Source: Lysobacteraceae bacterium CU05-9 (GTDB lineage: Bacteria > Pseudomonadota > Gammaproteobacteria > Xanthomonadales > Xanthomonadaceae). From it: a stretch of 64,000 bases of DNA. This document shows, piece after piece, positions 51,067-60,233 of the stretch. A program made the position numbers and the translations under genes. The DNA lies in NCBI GenBank assembly GCA_007556525.1, contig SWJS01000002.1, forward strand, positions 62,001 to 126,000, in the 5' to 3' direction. How positions within the stretch are numbered: the stretch's first letter is position 1; each line of letters starts with the position of its first letter. The notes under the pieces were generated by a model. It was not told where the DNA came from and made no database searches. It saw nothing but the letters and a program-made list of their open reading frames with translations.

Positions 51067-51390
51067 TTAAGCCTTCTTCATTGCCTTCTTGGCTGGAGCT
51101 TTCTTTGCTGCTTTCTTCGCTGGAGCCTTCTTCGCTGCCTTCTTGGCCGGAGCCTTCTTGGCAGCCTTCTTGGCTGGAGCCTTCTTCGCGGCCTTCTTAG
51201 CTGGAGCCTTCTTTACTGCTTTCTTGGCTGCGGCCTTCTTTACAACTTTCTTTGCAGCCTTCTTAGCTGGTGCCTTCTTTACTGCTTTCTTTGCAACTTT
51301 CTTTGCTGCCTTCTTCACTGCCTTCTTAGCTGCTGCTTTCTTTGCAACTTTCTTGGCAGCTTTCTTAGCTGGTGCTTTCTTTGTAGCCAT
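51067..51390 (-). CDS. Histone H1-like alanine/lysine-repeat DNA-binding protein
   Basis: The 107-residue protein consists almost entirely of A-A-K-K, A-P-A-K-K and V-A-K-K units after M-A-T-K-K, like the C-terminal tail of eukaryotic histone H1 and the HctB/AlgP-type proteins. It should bind DNA nonspecifically and help compact the nucleoid. The repeat DNA is prone to length change by slippage. A stop-free antisense frame is a by-product of the repeat. Confidence 0.92.
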   Translation of the reverse strand: MATKKAPAKKAAKKVAKKAAAKKAVKKAAKKVAKKAVKKAPAKKAAKKVVKKAAAKKAVKKAPAKKAAKKAPAKKAAKKAPAKKAAKKAPAKKAAKKAPAKKAMKKA

Positions 51391-51860
51391 TTGAGATTTC
51401 CTTCGTCAGTAAGGGATTTTGAAAAATGCCCAGGATTTCAAAAAAGGTTATCGGCGGGATTGCCAACAGCAGTTACCTGCTATCTCGAAACTTAAGCACC
51501 TGCATTTGCACTGTCAACACCTTGGACGAAAAAAATTTTCATTCGTGCATCGACTCACCGCCGCGTCGGTCAACGCAATGTTGGAAGAATGCCATGCGAA
51601 TGCAACGCATAAAGTCGTCACCACAATATCAACGACACGAAAACATCTATTTTCAAGATACTTTACGCATGTTTGCTCGAAATGCGATTGCAACTGCAGC
51701 ATGTGTTCGATGTAAGCGATGATATGAAGAAGCGCCAAACATTTCTAAATGGGCACTGAAAAAAATTTTTTCGCCGACATCGCAATGATGCGCAAATTGA
51801 AAGATTGAAGCGCGATTTGCGCAAACTTTTTGGACGCGTCCAACACGCATGATGCAACGC
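51391..51860. other. 470-nt AT-rich gap without a recognised gene
   Basis: Frames of about 98 codons exist but show no family features and low-complexity composition. The stretch is AT-richer than its surroundings. It holds an inverted repeat GCGCAAAT (51790-51797) and ATTTGCGC (51815-51822) followed by AAACTTTTT, a possible end of a small RNA. It also carries the promoter of the leftward histone-like gene. Confidence 0.5.
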
Positions 51861-51893
51861 CAAAAAAAGAAAACGGTCGCATCAAGCGACCGT
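51861..51893 (-). terminator. Rho-independent terminator of gcvH
   Basis: On the reverse strand ACGGTCGC-TTGAT-GCGACCGT forms an 8-bp stem followed by TTTCTTTTTTT, 32 nt after the gcvH stop. Confidence 0.9.
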
Positions 51894-51924
51894 CTCCGTT
51901 ATGCATTTGCATGTAGTGATGCAA

Positions 51925-52320
51925 TCAATCTTCGATCTCGGATGCATACTCATCGGCAGACAACAAGTCATTCGCTTGCTCTGCATCGCTCACTTCGATC
52001 GTAAACAACCAACCATCACCGAACGCATCATCGTTAACAGTTTCAGGCTTGTCGGCCAATGCTTCGTTGATCGCAAAGACGGTGCCGGACATCGGTGCAT
52101 AGATGTCGGAAGCTGCCTTCACCGATTCAACAACTGCACATGCTTCACCAACGGTGACTTCATCGCCGACGTTCGGCAGTTCGACATACACGATGTCGCC
52201 CAGCAACTCCTGTGCATGCTCGGAGATACCGACAGTCGCCTTGCCATCTTCGATGCGCGCCCATTCGTGTGACTTCAAGAACTTCAATTCGCTAGGGATA
52301 TCGCTCACGGTGTACTCCAA
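51925..52320 (-). CDS. gcvH: Glycine cleavage system H protein
   Basis: The 131-residue protein is the lipoyl carrier of the glycine cleavage system. The lipoylated lysine sits in [10 protein letters not shown] near residue 66, followed by I-Y-A-P-M-S-G. Other typical stretches are [11 protein letters not shown] at the start and G-W-L-F-T-I-E near the end. It lies 81 nt downstream of gcvT; gcvP is not in the window. Confidence 0.95.
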   Translation of the reverse strand: MEYTVSDIPSELKFLKSHEWARIEDGKATVGISEHAQELLGDIVYVELPNVGDEVTVGEACAVVESVKAASDIYAPMSGTVFAINEALADKPETVNDDAFGDGWLFTIEVSDAEQANDLLSADEYASEIED

Positions 52321-52401
52321 GTAATCCTAAGTGGTAAATGTGTAGGGTCATTTTAGCCAAAACCGACGACCGCTAGCCATCGGCATCGGCAATTCGTGAT
52401 G

Positions 52402-53511
52402 TCAGTCGATCAGCACGCCATCTTGCGCCTTGCCATCGCGCACAAATGGATAGTTCACGACGCGAACGGGCACCTTGCGGCCGCGGATGTCAACGCTCAC
52501 CTCTCCGACTTCGCCAGCTGGCACGCGCGCGAACGCAATCGCCTTCTTCAAGGTTGGTGCGAACGTACCCGAGAGTATCTCGCCCTCGCCTTGCGCCGTT
52601 TCAACGACCTGTCCATGGCGCAAAACGCCCTTGTCGTCCATCACGATGCCGATCAGCTGTCGCTTCACGCCATCGCGACCCATCGTTTCCAGGACGTCGC
52701 GTCCAACGAAGTTGCGGCCTTCATCCATCGACACGGTCCAAGCCAAACCGGCTTCGTAAGGATTGATGGTTTCGTCCATGTCGGAACCGTACAAGTTCAT
52801 TCCGGCCTCCAAACGCAATGTATCGCGCGCGCCCAAACCTGCCGGCTTCACGCCTGCGGCATGCAATGCATCCCACAACGCGACAGTGTTGGCTTCCGGC
52901 ACGAGCACTTCAAAACCATCCTCACCGGTATAGCCGGTGCGCGCGATGAAAACTTCCACGCCATCTTTCAGTTGGACCGTCTTCGCGGCAAACTTGCCTA
53001 GCTTGCGAATCGTTTCCTGATCTTCGTCGCGCAACAATGCGATGACCTTCTCGCGTGCATTCGGACCTTGCACGGCAATCAAGCCGAACTCCGTGCGCTC
53101 CGTGACAGTGACGTCGAAGTCCTTCGCTTGACCGCTGATCCATGCAAGATCCTTTTCGCGAGTCGACGCATTGACCACCAGGCGATAGAACGTATCGTCC
53201 ATGTAATAGATGATCAAGTCATCGATGATGCCGCCCTGTGGATTCAGCATGCACGTATAAAGTGCCTTGCCCTTCACCTTCAACTTGTCGACATTGTTCG
53301 CCATCAAATGACGCAGAAATTCACGCGTACGCTCGCCATGCAAGTCGACGATGGTCATGTGCGACACGTCAAACATGCCCGCATCGTTGCGAACGGCTTC
53401 GTGCTCTTCAACTTGCGAAGAGTATTGCAATGGCATGTCCCAGCCACCGAAATCCACCATGCGTGCGCCGAGCGAGCGGTGTGAGTCGTTCAAGATTGTT
53501 TTGGAAGTCAT
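52402..53511 (-). CDS. gcvT: Aminomethyltransferase (glycine cleavage T protein)
   Basis: The 369-residue protein transfers the methylene group to tetrahydrofolate. It shows [16 protein letters not shown] near residue 16, D-V-S-H-M near 50, the folate-site D-D-L-I-I-Y near 97, and the [11 protein letters not shown] motif near 195. It begins a gcvT-gcvH unit. No glycine riboswitch is visible; the upstream gap to the nfeD gene is only 22 nt. Confidence 0.95.
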   Translation of the reverse strand: MTSKTILNDSHRSLGARMVDFGGWDMPLQYSSQVEEHEAVRNDAGMFDVSHMTIVDLHGERTREFLRHLMANNVDKLKVKGKALYTCMLNPQGGIIDDLIIYYMDDTFYRLVVNASTREKDLAWISGQAKDFDVTVTERTEFGLIAVQGPNAREKVIALLRDEDQETIRKLGKFAAKTVQLKDGVEVFIARTGYTGEDGFEVLVPEANTVALWDALHAAGVKPAGLGARDTLRLEAGMNLYGSDMDETINPYEAGLAWTVSMDEGRNFVGRDVLETMGRDGVKRQLIGIVMDDKGVLRHGQVVETAQGEGEILSGTFAPTLKKAIAFARVPAGEVGEVSVDIRGRKVPVRVVNYPFVRDGKAQDGVLID

Positions 53512-53533
53512 TACGAAAAACAGCTCCGAAAAA

Positions 53534-53977
53534 TTAAATGGGTAAAGGTTCTACGCGCAGGTCCATGCCATGCACAGCAACAACGCGTACGGAACGGCCG
53601 GCTTCAAGATCGTCACCGACGACGCTCCAGATCGCGTCACCAACACGCACTTGACCACGACCTTCGTAGATCGGCGTTTCAAGACGGTAGACATTGCCAA
53701 TCAGCTGCTCAGCACGGCGATTCAACAACGGTTGATCGGACTCGCGCGTCGTACGGCGGAAATACTTGCGGTAAAGCTGGATGAAGATGAAGCTGAAAAT
53801 TGCAAACAGGATGATCTGCAGCAAAATGCCCATCGACGGAACCAGCAATGTCGTGATGAACAGCACAGCGGCGGCAAATCCAAGCCAAAGGAGGAACGCA
53901 CCCGGCGCGATGATTTCTGCGCAAATCAAGATGAGTGCCAGCACACCCCATGTCACAGCGACCCAATTCAAAATCAT
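53534..53977 (-). CDS. NfeD-family membrane protein
   Basis: The 147-residue protein has two to three membrane segments (residues 5-75) and a C-terminal OB-fold ([14 protein letters not shown], then [14 protein letters not shown]). This is the short NfeD type that partners with SPFH/stomatin proteins. The SPFH gene lies 18 nt upstream, the conserved pairing for membrane quality control. Confidence 0.92.
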   Translation of the reverse strand: MILNWVAVTWGVLALILICAEIIAPGAFLLWLGFAAAVLFITTLLVPSMGILLQIILFAIFSFIFIQLYRKYFRRTTRESDQPLLNRRAEQLIGNVYRLETPIYEGRGQVRVGDAIWSVVGDDLEAGRSVRVVAVHGMDLRVEPLPI

Positions 53978-53995
53978 GTCACGCCTCCTTGAACA

Positions 53996-54922
53996 TTACT
54001 GCTTGCCCTTGTCGCCAAGAGCGTCCTTCGCGAGTTCCGCGATGCCTGCGATTGAACCGATGATGCCCGACGATTCCATCGGCATCAAAACAAACTTCTG
54101 GTTCGGCGCCTCAGCCAACGACTTGAACGCTTCAACGTATTTCTGTGCAACGAAGTAGTTGATCGCCTGCACGTTACCGTCCTTGATCGCGTCCGAAACC
54201 ATCGTCGTCGCTGCCGCTTCGGCTTCAGCCAAACGCTCGCGCGCTTCTGCTTGACGGAACGCCGCTTCCTTCTGACCTTCTGCCGTCAGGATCGCGGATT
54301 GCTTCTCACCTTCTGCACGCAGAATTTCAGATTGACGCAGACCTTCCGCTTCGAGAATGTTCGCGCGCTTCTCACGTTCTGCCTTCATCTGACGGGCCAT
54401 CGATTCAACGAGGTCGCGCGGTGGTTGAATGTCCTTCAACTCGATGCGGTTGACCTTGATGCCCCATGGATGCGTTGCCGTATCGACCGCGTGCAAAACC
54501 TTCGTATTGATCTCATCACGCTTCGACAGCGATTCGTCGAGGTCCATCGAACCAATCGCGGTACGGATGTTGGTCATCACGAGATTCAGGATCGCGACTT
54601 CGAGTTGCGCAACTTCGTACGCCGCCTTCGCTGCATCCAGCACCTGGAAAAACACGACGCCATCCACCTTCACCACCGCGTTGTCGCGCGTAATGACGTC
54701 CTGGCTCGGAACTTCGAGGACCTGTTCCATCATGTTGATCTTGCGACCGACATCCTGGTAAATCGGCACGAGGAAATGCAGTCCCGGCGTCAGCGTTTGA
54801 GTGTACTTGCCGAAATTCTCGACGGTCCAGGCGTAACCTTGCGGCACCATCCGGACGGCCTTGAAAATGGCGACGATGACGAGCAAAGCCAGCGCAGCTG
54901 CGAGAATCAAACCAAATTCCAT
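53996..54922 (-). CDS. SPFH/stomatin-like protein (QmcA type)
   Basis: The 308-residue protein has an N-terminal membrane anchor (residues 3-22) and an SPFH domain with V-P-Q-G-Y-A-W-T-V-E-N-F-G-K-Y near residue 25. A coiled coil follows (E-K-R-A-N-I-L-E-A-E-G-L-R-Q-S-E-I-L-R-A-E-G). It forms membrane microdomain oligomers. I use the ATG before E-F-G-L-I-L; the upstream frame extension lies in the divergent promoter region. It forms an operon with the nfeD gene. Confidence 0.92.
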   Translation of the reverse strand: MEFGLILAAALALLVIVAIFKAVRMVPQGYAWTVENFGKYTQTLTPGLHFLVPIYQDVGRKINMMEQVLEVPSQDVITRDNAVVKVDGVVFFQVLDAAKAAYEVAQLEVAILNLVMTNIRTAIGSMDLDESLSKRDEINTKVLHAVDTATHPWGIKVNRIELKDIQPPRDLVESMARQMKAEREKRANILEAEGLRQSEILRAEGEKQSAILTAEGQKEAAFRQAEARERLAEAEAAATTMVSDAIKDGNVQAINYFVAQKYVEAFKSLAEAPNQKFVLMPMESSGIIGSIAGIAELAKDALGDKGKQ

Positions 54923-55061
54923 GCCGAGTTCCCTATCGATTGTGTGTCTTTCGATTATAGGGTGTGGGGTCCCCAAAAAACATAAAACGCTTGTCCGACA
55001 CCCCTGCTTGCGATACGCTTCAACGAATTATTTGCGTTTTTGCGACGACCAGGGCGGATCA

Positions 55062-56357
55062 GTGAACGTACTCGGCAGCATCGGCTTCGGCCTTTTTGGT
55101 TTGGCATGTCTTCTTGCTTTGACATGGCTGTTCTCCAACAACAAGCGTGCTGTCGACTGGAAGCTCGTCGCAACCGGCATTATTTTGCAGATTGCGTTCG
55201 CGGCATTCGTCTTGCTCGTCCCAGGTGGACGCGACATCTTCGACGCGCTTGGCCGTGGCTTCGTCCGCATTCTCTCGTTCGTGAATGAAGGCTCGAACTT
55301 CATCTTCGGTTCGATGATGGACATCCCGAAGAACGGATTCATCTTTGCGTTCCAGGTTTTGCCGACGATCATTTTCTTTGCGTCGTTGATGGGCGTTTTG
55401 TATCACCTTGGCGTGATGCAGTGGATCGTCCGTTGGATGGCGTGGGCAATCACCAAGGTCATGCGCGTTTCCGGCGCTGAAACGACGTCCGTTTGTGCGT
55501 CGGTGTTCATCGGTCAAACCGAAGCGCCTTTGACGGTGCGTCCTTACATTTCCAAGATGACGGACTCCGAACTCGTCACCATGATGATCGGTGGCATGGC
55601 GCATATTGCCGGTGGTGTTTTGGCAGCGTACGTCGGCATGTTGGGTGGCTCGGATCCGGTGGAGCAGGCTTTTTACGCAAAGCATTTGCTCGCCGCATCG
55701 ATCATGGCAGCGCCTGCAACGTTCGTCGTTTCGAAATTGCTCGTGCCTGAAGTCGGCGTTCCATTGACGCGCGGCACCGTGAAGATGGAAGTTGAGAAAA
55801 CCACATCCAACGTCATCGACGCTGCCGCTCAAGGGGCTGGTGATGGTTTGCGACTCGCGTTGAACATCGGCGCGATGTTGCTCGCCTTCATCGCGTTGAT
55901 TGCATTGATCAACTGGCCATTGACGTGGCTCGGTGATGTGACGGGCTTGGCGGCGATGCTCGGCAAGCCAACCAACTTGGCAACGTTGCTCGGTTACGTC
56001 CTCGCTCCAATCGCCTGGATCATCGGCGTGCCTTGGCAAGATGCGGTCACGGTCGGTGGTTTGATTGGCCAGAAGATCGTTTTGAACGAATTCATTGCGT
56101 ACTCGCAATTGGCTGAAATCATCAATGGCAAAATGGCGGGCGTCTCCTTGACCGAACATGGCAAGTTGATTTCGACCTATGCGTTGTGCGGTTTCGCGAA
56201 CTTCTCGTCGATCGCGATCCAAATTGGTGGCATCGGTGGATTGGCCCCGGACCGTCGTCAGGATCTCGCAAAGTTCGGTATGCGTGCCGTGCTCGGTGGT
56301 TCGATCGCAACGTTGATGACGGCAACGATCGCCGGCGTGCTCACGCAGTTGAGTTAA
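55062..56357 (+). CDS. Concentrative nucleoside transporter (NupC family)
   Basis: The 431-residue protein is a CNT-family sodium or proton nucleoside symporter. It contains the helical-hairpin motif V-F-I-G-Q-T-E-A-P-L-T-V-R-P-Y near residue 148, A-A-S-I-M-A-A-P-A-T near 214 and the second hairpin around K-I-V-L-N-E-F-I-A-Y near 340. The start is GTG at 55062 with AGGG before it; the open frame upstream lies in the divergent SPFH gene. It precedes a sugar kinase gene by 14 nt. Confidence 0.92.
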   Translation: MNVLGSIGFGLFGLACLLALTWLFSNNKRAVDWKLVATGIILQIAFAAFVLLVPGGRDIFDALGRGFVRILSFVNEGSNFIFGSMMDIPKNGFIFAFQVLPTIIFFASLMGVLYHLGVMQWIVRWMAWAITKVMRVSGAETTSVCASVFIGQTEAPLTVRPYISKMTDSELVTMMIGGMAHIAGGVLAAYVGMLGGSDPVEQAFYAKHLLAASIMAAPATFVVSKLLVPEVGVPLTRGTVKMEVEKTTSNVIDAAAQGAGDGLRLALNIGAMLLAFIALIALINWPLTWLGDVTGLAAMLGKPTNLATLLGYVLAPIAWIIGVPWQDAVTVGGLIGQKIVLNEFIAYSQLAEIINGKMAGVSLTEHGKLISTYALCGFANFSSIAIQIGGIGGLAPDRRQDLAKFGMRAVLGGSIATLMTATIAGVLTQLS

Positions 56358-56371
56358 GTTAGTCTGGTTGT

Positions 56372-57319
56372 ATGAGCCAGGTCATTGTTGTTGGATCTTT
56401 TAACGTAGATCACGTGTGGCGATGCGATGCATTGCCATTGCGTGGTCAAACGCTGGCCGGTGAATATTCCACGGGACCAGGTGGGAAAGGTTTTAACCAG
56501 GCGATCGCCGCTGCACGTTCCGGCGGCTTGACCACTTTCATTTGTTCGCTCGGCGATGATGACGGCGCTGCGTTGGCGCGCCGCTTGGCGGCGGATGCAT
56601 CGTTGCAGCTGGTTGCGTTTGATGCAGTATCGCCAACAGGCACTGCCGGAATTTGGGTGGATTCAACCGGTCACAACTCCATTGTCATTGGACCCGGTGC
56701 GAACGGCGAACTCTCAGAATCGTTTGTCGCGTCGCATGGCGGAAGTTTCGGCAGTGCACGCGTCGTTCTGGCGCAATTGGAAAATCCCCTGCCCGCAATC
56801 ACTCACGCGTTGCGTTTGGGTCGCGCGAATAACGTCGTGACGATTTTGAATCCTGCCCCGGCCGTGAAGTCTTTGCCTGTCGAGTGTTTGTCGCTGGTCG
56901 ACATCCTCACACCGAACGAAACGGAGTTGCAGCTCCTCGCGGATGCGCCGGATGTTTCAGCATCGATGTCCGATGAAGAACTGCATGCGATTTGCCGTCG
57001 TGTGTTGCCTCATGGAACGGTGGTTTTGACACTCGGCGAAAATGGATCGTTCGTCTCGCATGGCGATGACTTGCGTGGCGATGCGATGGCGTTTTATCGC
57101 GTCGGAATTATCCCGGCGAAGACCGTCGATACGACCGGTGCCGGTGATGCATTCAATGGTGCGTTGGCGGCGACGTTCCGCCATGACGGAGTTTTCAAGG
57201 ATCGCATTCAGTGGGCGTCTGCGTATGCCGCAATGTCGACCGAATCGCCGGGCGCCGCAATGTCGATGCCGTTGGCGAATGATGTGACTGAACGTTTCGG
57301 GGCACGTTTCGGCGCGTAA
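56372..57319 (+). CDS. PfkB-family sugar kinase (ribokinase-like)
   Basis: The 315-residue protein has the PfkB fold: G-P-G-G-K-G-F-N-Q-A-I-A-A-A near residue 34, N-P-A-P-A near 166, and the anion-hole motif D-T-T-G-A-G-D-A-F-N-G-A near residue 252 with the catalytic Asp. The sequence most resembles ribokinase. Next to a nucleoside transporter, it probably phosphorylates ribose or a nucleoside taken up by that transporter. Confidence 0.88.
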   Translation: MSQVIVVGSFNVDHVWRCDALPLRGQTLAGEYSTGPGGKGFNQAIAAARSGGLTTFICSLGDDDGAALARRLAADASLQLVAFDAVSPTGTAGIWVDSTGHNSIVIGPGANGELSESFVASHGGSFGSARVVLAQLENPLPAITHALRLGRANNVVTILNPAPAVKSLPVECLSLVDILTPNETELQLLADAPDVSASMSDEELHAICRRVLPHGTVVLTLGENGSFVSHGDDLRGDAMAFYRVGIIPAKTVDTTGAGDAFNGALAATFRHDGVFKDRIQWASAYAAMSTESPGAAMSMPLANDVTERFGARFGA

Positions 57320-57345
57320 GACATTGATTCCGCTAAAATACGCGG

Positions 57346-58314
57346 ATGTTCATCGGCCCTCACAACATCGAACCGCGAGTCATCCTTGCCCCCATGGCAG
57401 GTGTGACGGATAAGCCGTTCCGTATTTTGTGCAAGCAACAGGGCGCCGGACTGTGCGTGTCGGAGATGACGATTTCGGATCCGCGATTTTGGAAAACCAA
57501 TAAATCGCGCCACCGCATGGATCACGACGGTGAGCCGGATCCGATCAGCGTGCAGATTGCCGGCACTGATCCACAGATGCTCGCCGACGCCGCGAAATAC
57601 AACGTCGATCATGGCGCGCAGATCATCGACATCAACATGGGTTGCCCGGCCAAAAAAGTTTGCAACGTCTGGGCCGGTTCCGCATTGATGCAGAACGAGC
57701 CGCTAGTCGGGCAAATCCTCGACGCCGTTGTTCGCGCCGTCGATGTGCCGGTGACCTTGAAGATCCGAACGGGTTGGAACGCCGAAAACAAAAACGCTCC
57801 CGTCATCGCACGCATCGCGGAATCTGCCGGCATCGCGTGTCTCGCCGTGCATGGTCGCACGCGTGATCAACTCTACAAGGGTTTCGCGGAGTACGACACG
57901 GTCGCCGAGATCAAATCGATGTTGAGCATTCCGGTCGTTGCGAACGGTGACATCGACTCACCGCAACGTGCGCGCGAAGTGCTCGATTACACGGGCTGCG
58001 ATGCGGTGATGATTGGCCGTGCTGCGCAGGGACGTCCGTGGATTTTTCGCGAGATTGCACATTACCTTGCAACGGGTGAGTTGCTGGAAGCACCACCGAT
58101 CACAGAAGTACGCGACGTGCTGATGGACCACTTGCAGCGATTGCATGTGTTTTATGGCGAAGAAATGGGTGTGCGCATCGCACGCAAACACTTAGGTTGG
58201 TACGCGAAGGATCAACCGGGCGGCACGGAATTCCGTTCGGTCGTCAACCGCGCAAGCAATGCGGAAGATCAATCACGCATCACGAAAGATTATTTCGACG
58301 CACTCGCCGCTTAG
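57346..58314 (+). CDS. dusB: tRNA-dihydrouridine synthase B
   Basis: The 322-residue FMN enzyme reduces uridine in the D loop of tRNA. L-A-P-M-A-G-V-T-D-K-P-F-R lies near residue 15, the catalytic cysteine in N-M-G-C-P-A-K-K-V-C near 105, V-H-G-R-T-R-D-Q near 166 and the FMN-binding V-V-A-N-G-D-I and M-I-G-R-A-A-Q-G motifs near 197 and 222. Together they fit DusB. The 3' end overlaps the convergent acyltransferase gene by four bases. Confidence 0.94.
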   Translation: MFIGPHNIEPRVILAPMAGVTDKPFRILCKQQGAGLCVSEMTISDPRFWKTNKSRHRMDHDGEPDPISVQIAGTDPQMLADAAKYNVDHGAQIIDINMGCPAKKVCNVWAGSALMQNEPLVGQILDAVVRAVDVPVTLKIRTGWNAENKNAPVIARIAESAGIACLAVHGRTRDQLYKGFAEYDTVAEIKSMLSIPVVANGDIDSPQRAREVLDYTGCDAVMIGRAAQGRPWIFREIAHYLATGELLEAPPITEVRDVLMDHLQRLHVFYGEEMGVRIARKHLGWYAKDQPGGTEFRSVVNRASNAEDQSRITKDYFDALAA

Positions 58315-60068
58315 TGTTTCGTGCGCTGGATGTAGCGCGCGCGTTTGTGCGGCCGCATCTTCTCGATGTCGACTTCGATGAGTCCGTCGATCGCATTTTG
58401 GAAATCCTTGTCGACGCCGAACGCCAGGAACTTCACGCCGCCTGGCTCGCACAACTCCGTATATTGCTTGTAAAGCATCGGCAACGCAGCACCAAGTGAA
58501 TCCAAGTTTGAACGCAAAACCTTAAACGCCGTCGGCGCATCCAAGTCCGCAAATTGCGGCGGCGCTTCGAAATAAGCGAACGGTGATTTGGAACGACCGA
58601 GTCCATTTTCGCAACCATAATACTTCGCGTAGTACGCAACGATTTGATCGCGGGCTGCTGTTGGTAACGCTGCACTGATCGAAACCGGTCCATACAAATA
58701 ACGCACGCTCGGATACTGATTGAGATACGCGCCGATGCCCTGCCACAGGTAATCAATGCTGCGACCACCCCAATATTCCGGCGCGACGAAACTACGCCCC
58801 AGCTCCATGCCTTTGGCTATGCGCGCGATCGCACCTTCCGAATATTCGAACAGCGATGCCGTATACCAACCTTGGATGCCACGCTCTGCCAAAACTTTCG
58901 CACCACGTGCAACACGATAGGCACCGGCGATTTTGAGCTGGTTGCGATCCCACAACACGATGTGCTCATACCACGCATCGAAGACGTCCATGTCCATCGC
59001 GCGTCCGGTGCCCTCACCCACTTCGCGGAAAGTCAGCTCACGCAAACGCGCGATTTCCCGCATTAAGTTCGAATCACTTGCAAGCTTGCCGCAGACGATC
59101 AAATGACCGTCGGAGGTTTCGCCGAGTGTTTTCAACGTTGCAATTTCTGCCGCGACTAAGTCCGTGTCGACCACATCAATCAACGGCTCTGCTTGCAACT
59201 TCGGCGCATTCAACGCGCGCGCATCGAGCTGCTCCAACGTCGAGCGCACCCACACAATCGCATCGCTTGACGACATGTCGGATGGAATCAACATCGGTTC
59301 ACCAATGCGCAATTGCAAACGACGTCCGCGACGCGAAAACATCTCACGCGCCAACAACGAAGTGCCAATCGATTTGTGAATCGTCGACGCGCCATAGAAC
59401 AAGACCGAGTTGCGTGCGCGGATTTTGGCCGGCACGATCGGCGATTGCGTGCGACGCGCGAAGCGCACGAAGCCGCGACGCCATGGACCGTCGACGATGC
59501 CTTTCAACCCAAGACGCGACACCTCACCCGCCGGAAAAATCACCACGCACTCTTCCGCATTCAACGCCTTCTCAATCGCGTCGACACTTTGCGCACCTGC
59601 TTGCCCACCGATGATGCGCACCGGCAAAAACAATCCCTGCAAATTCGTCAACTGCATCAGCATGTCGTTCGCGATGATGCGGACATCTTTGCGCACTTTC
59701 GAAATCTGCTTGAGCAACGCGAGCGCATCGAGCGCACCCAGCGGATGATTCGCTACGATCAATGCGCGGCCGGTCTTCGGAATATGTTCGAGTTCCGCGT
59801 CCCACGCGTGATGATGCACGCCGAGATAGTCCAACGATGCATCGAGGAATTCCCAATCCTTCAAATCGCGATTTTCGTCGAGGAACATCTGGATCTGATC
59901 GAGGCGCGACCAGCGGCTGATGCCGCGGACGATCGGCTTCGTGAGCACCGCCCGCGGTCCCGTGAACCACTTCGGGAACCGTTCTGCGAGTTGTGTTGCG
60001 AGGGGTTGCACGGTGAGGACCTGGTTTTGTTGGAGCTTGCCGACAGTGTGTCGACCGAATGCGAACAT
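58311..60068 (-). CDS. Two-domain acyltransferase: PlsC-like plus OlsB-like GNAT
   Basis: The protein of about 585 residues has an N-terminal lysophospholipid-acyltransferase domain with N-H-P-L-G-A-L-D near residue 105 (the H-x4-D motif) and F-P-A-G-E-V near 184. The C-terminal domain is of the hemolysin/OlsB N-acyltransferase type (R-E-L-T-F-R-E-V-G-E-G-T-G near residue 370, D-V-F-D-A-W-Y-E-H). This domain combination is that of bifunctional ornithine-lipid synthases (OlsF-like), so amino-acid lipid synthesis is plausible but unproved. The start at M-F-A-F-G-R is my choice; the upstream frame is unlike the family. Confidence 0.85.
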   Translation of the reverse strand: MFAFGRHTVGKLQQNQVLTVQPLATQLAERFPKWFTGPRAVLTKPIVRGISRWSRLDQIQMFLDENRDLKDWEFLDASLDYLGVHHHAWDAELEHIPKTGRALIVANHPLGALDALALLKQISKVRKDVRIIANDMLMQLTNLQGLFLPVRIIGGQAGAQSVDAIEKALNAEECVVIFPAGEVSRLGLKGIVDGPWRRGFVRFARRTQSPIVPAKIRARNSVLFYGASTIHKSIGTSLLAREMFSRRGRRLQLRIGEPMLIPSDMSSSDAIVWVRSTLEQLDARALNAPKLQAEPLIDVVDTDLVAAEIATLKTLGETSDGHLIVCGKLASDSNLMREIARLRELTFREVGEGTGRAMDMDVFDAWYEHIVLWDRNQLKIAGAYRVARGAKVLAERGIQGWYTASLFEYSEGAIARIAKGMELGRSFVAPEYWGGRSIDYLWQGIGAYLNQYPSVRYLYGPVSISAALPTAARDQIVAYYAKYYGCENGLGRSKSPFAYFEAPPQFADLDAPTAFKVLRSNLDSLGAALPMLYKQYTELCEPGGVKFLAFGVDKDFQNAIDGLIEVDIEKMRPHKRARYIQRTKH

Positions 60069-60158
60069 CCGGTGACGGTTGTGTGGCAATTTGATGACTG
60101 GACAACTGTCTAGACGGCAACAAAACCTGAACGTTCGGTATGCTGAAATCGATCTACA

Positions 60159-60187
60159 TTGCACAGGCTCTAAAACTGTGTGAAAAT
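60159..60187 (+). promoter_or_regulatory. Candidate metK promoter
   Basis: TTGCAC (60159-60164), a 17-base spacer and GAAAAT (60182-60187) stand 47 nt before the ATG, which is preceded by AAAGGA. No SAM- or SAH-riboswitch structure was recognised in 60069-60233. Confidence 0.5.
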
Positions 60188-60233
60188 GTGCGGCTAACAA
60201 TTCATCTCTCTATCCGTATTAAAGGATATTTAA

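Noticed and set aside
51089-51394. Antisense frame of phenylalanine/alanine repeats
   Set aside because: It is the mirror of the AAKK repeat gene; repeats keep all frames open.
51419-51722. Two overlapping frames of about 98 codons in the AT-rich gap
   Set aside because: No similarity to any family, odd composition and no ribosome-binding site.
60069-60233. SAM or SAH riboswitch in the metK leader
   Set aside because: No conserved stem pattern could be recognised by eye; only promoter and ribosome-binding site are supported.
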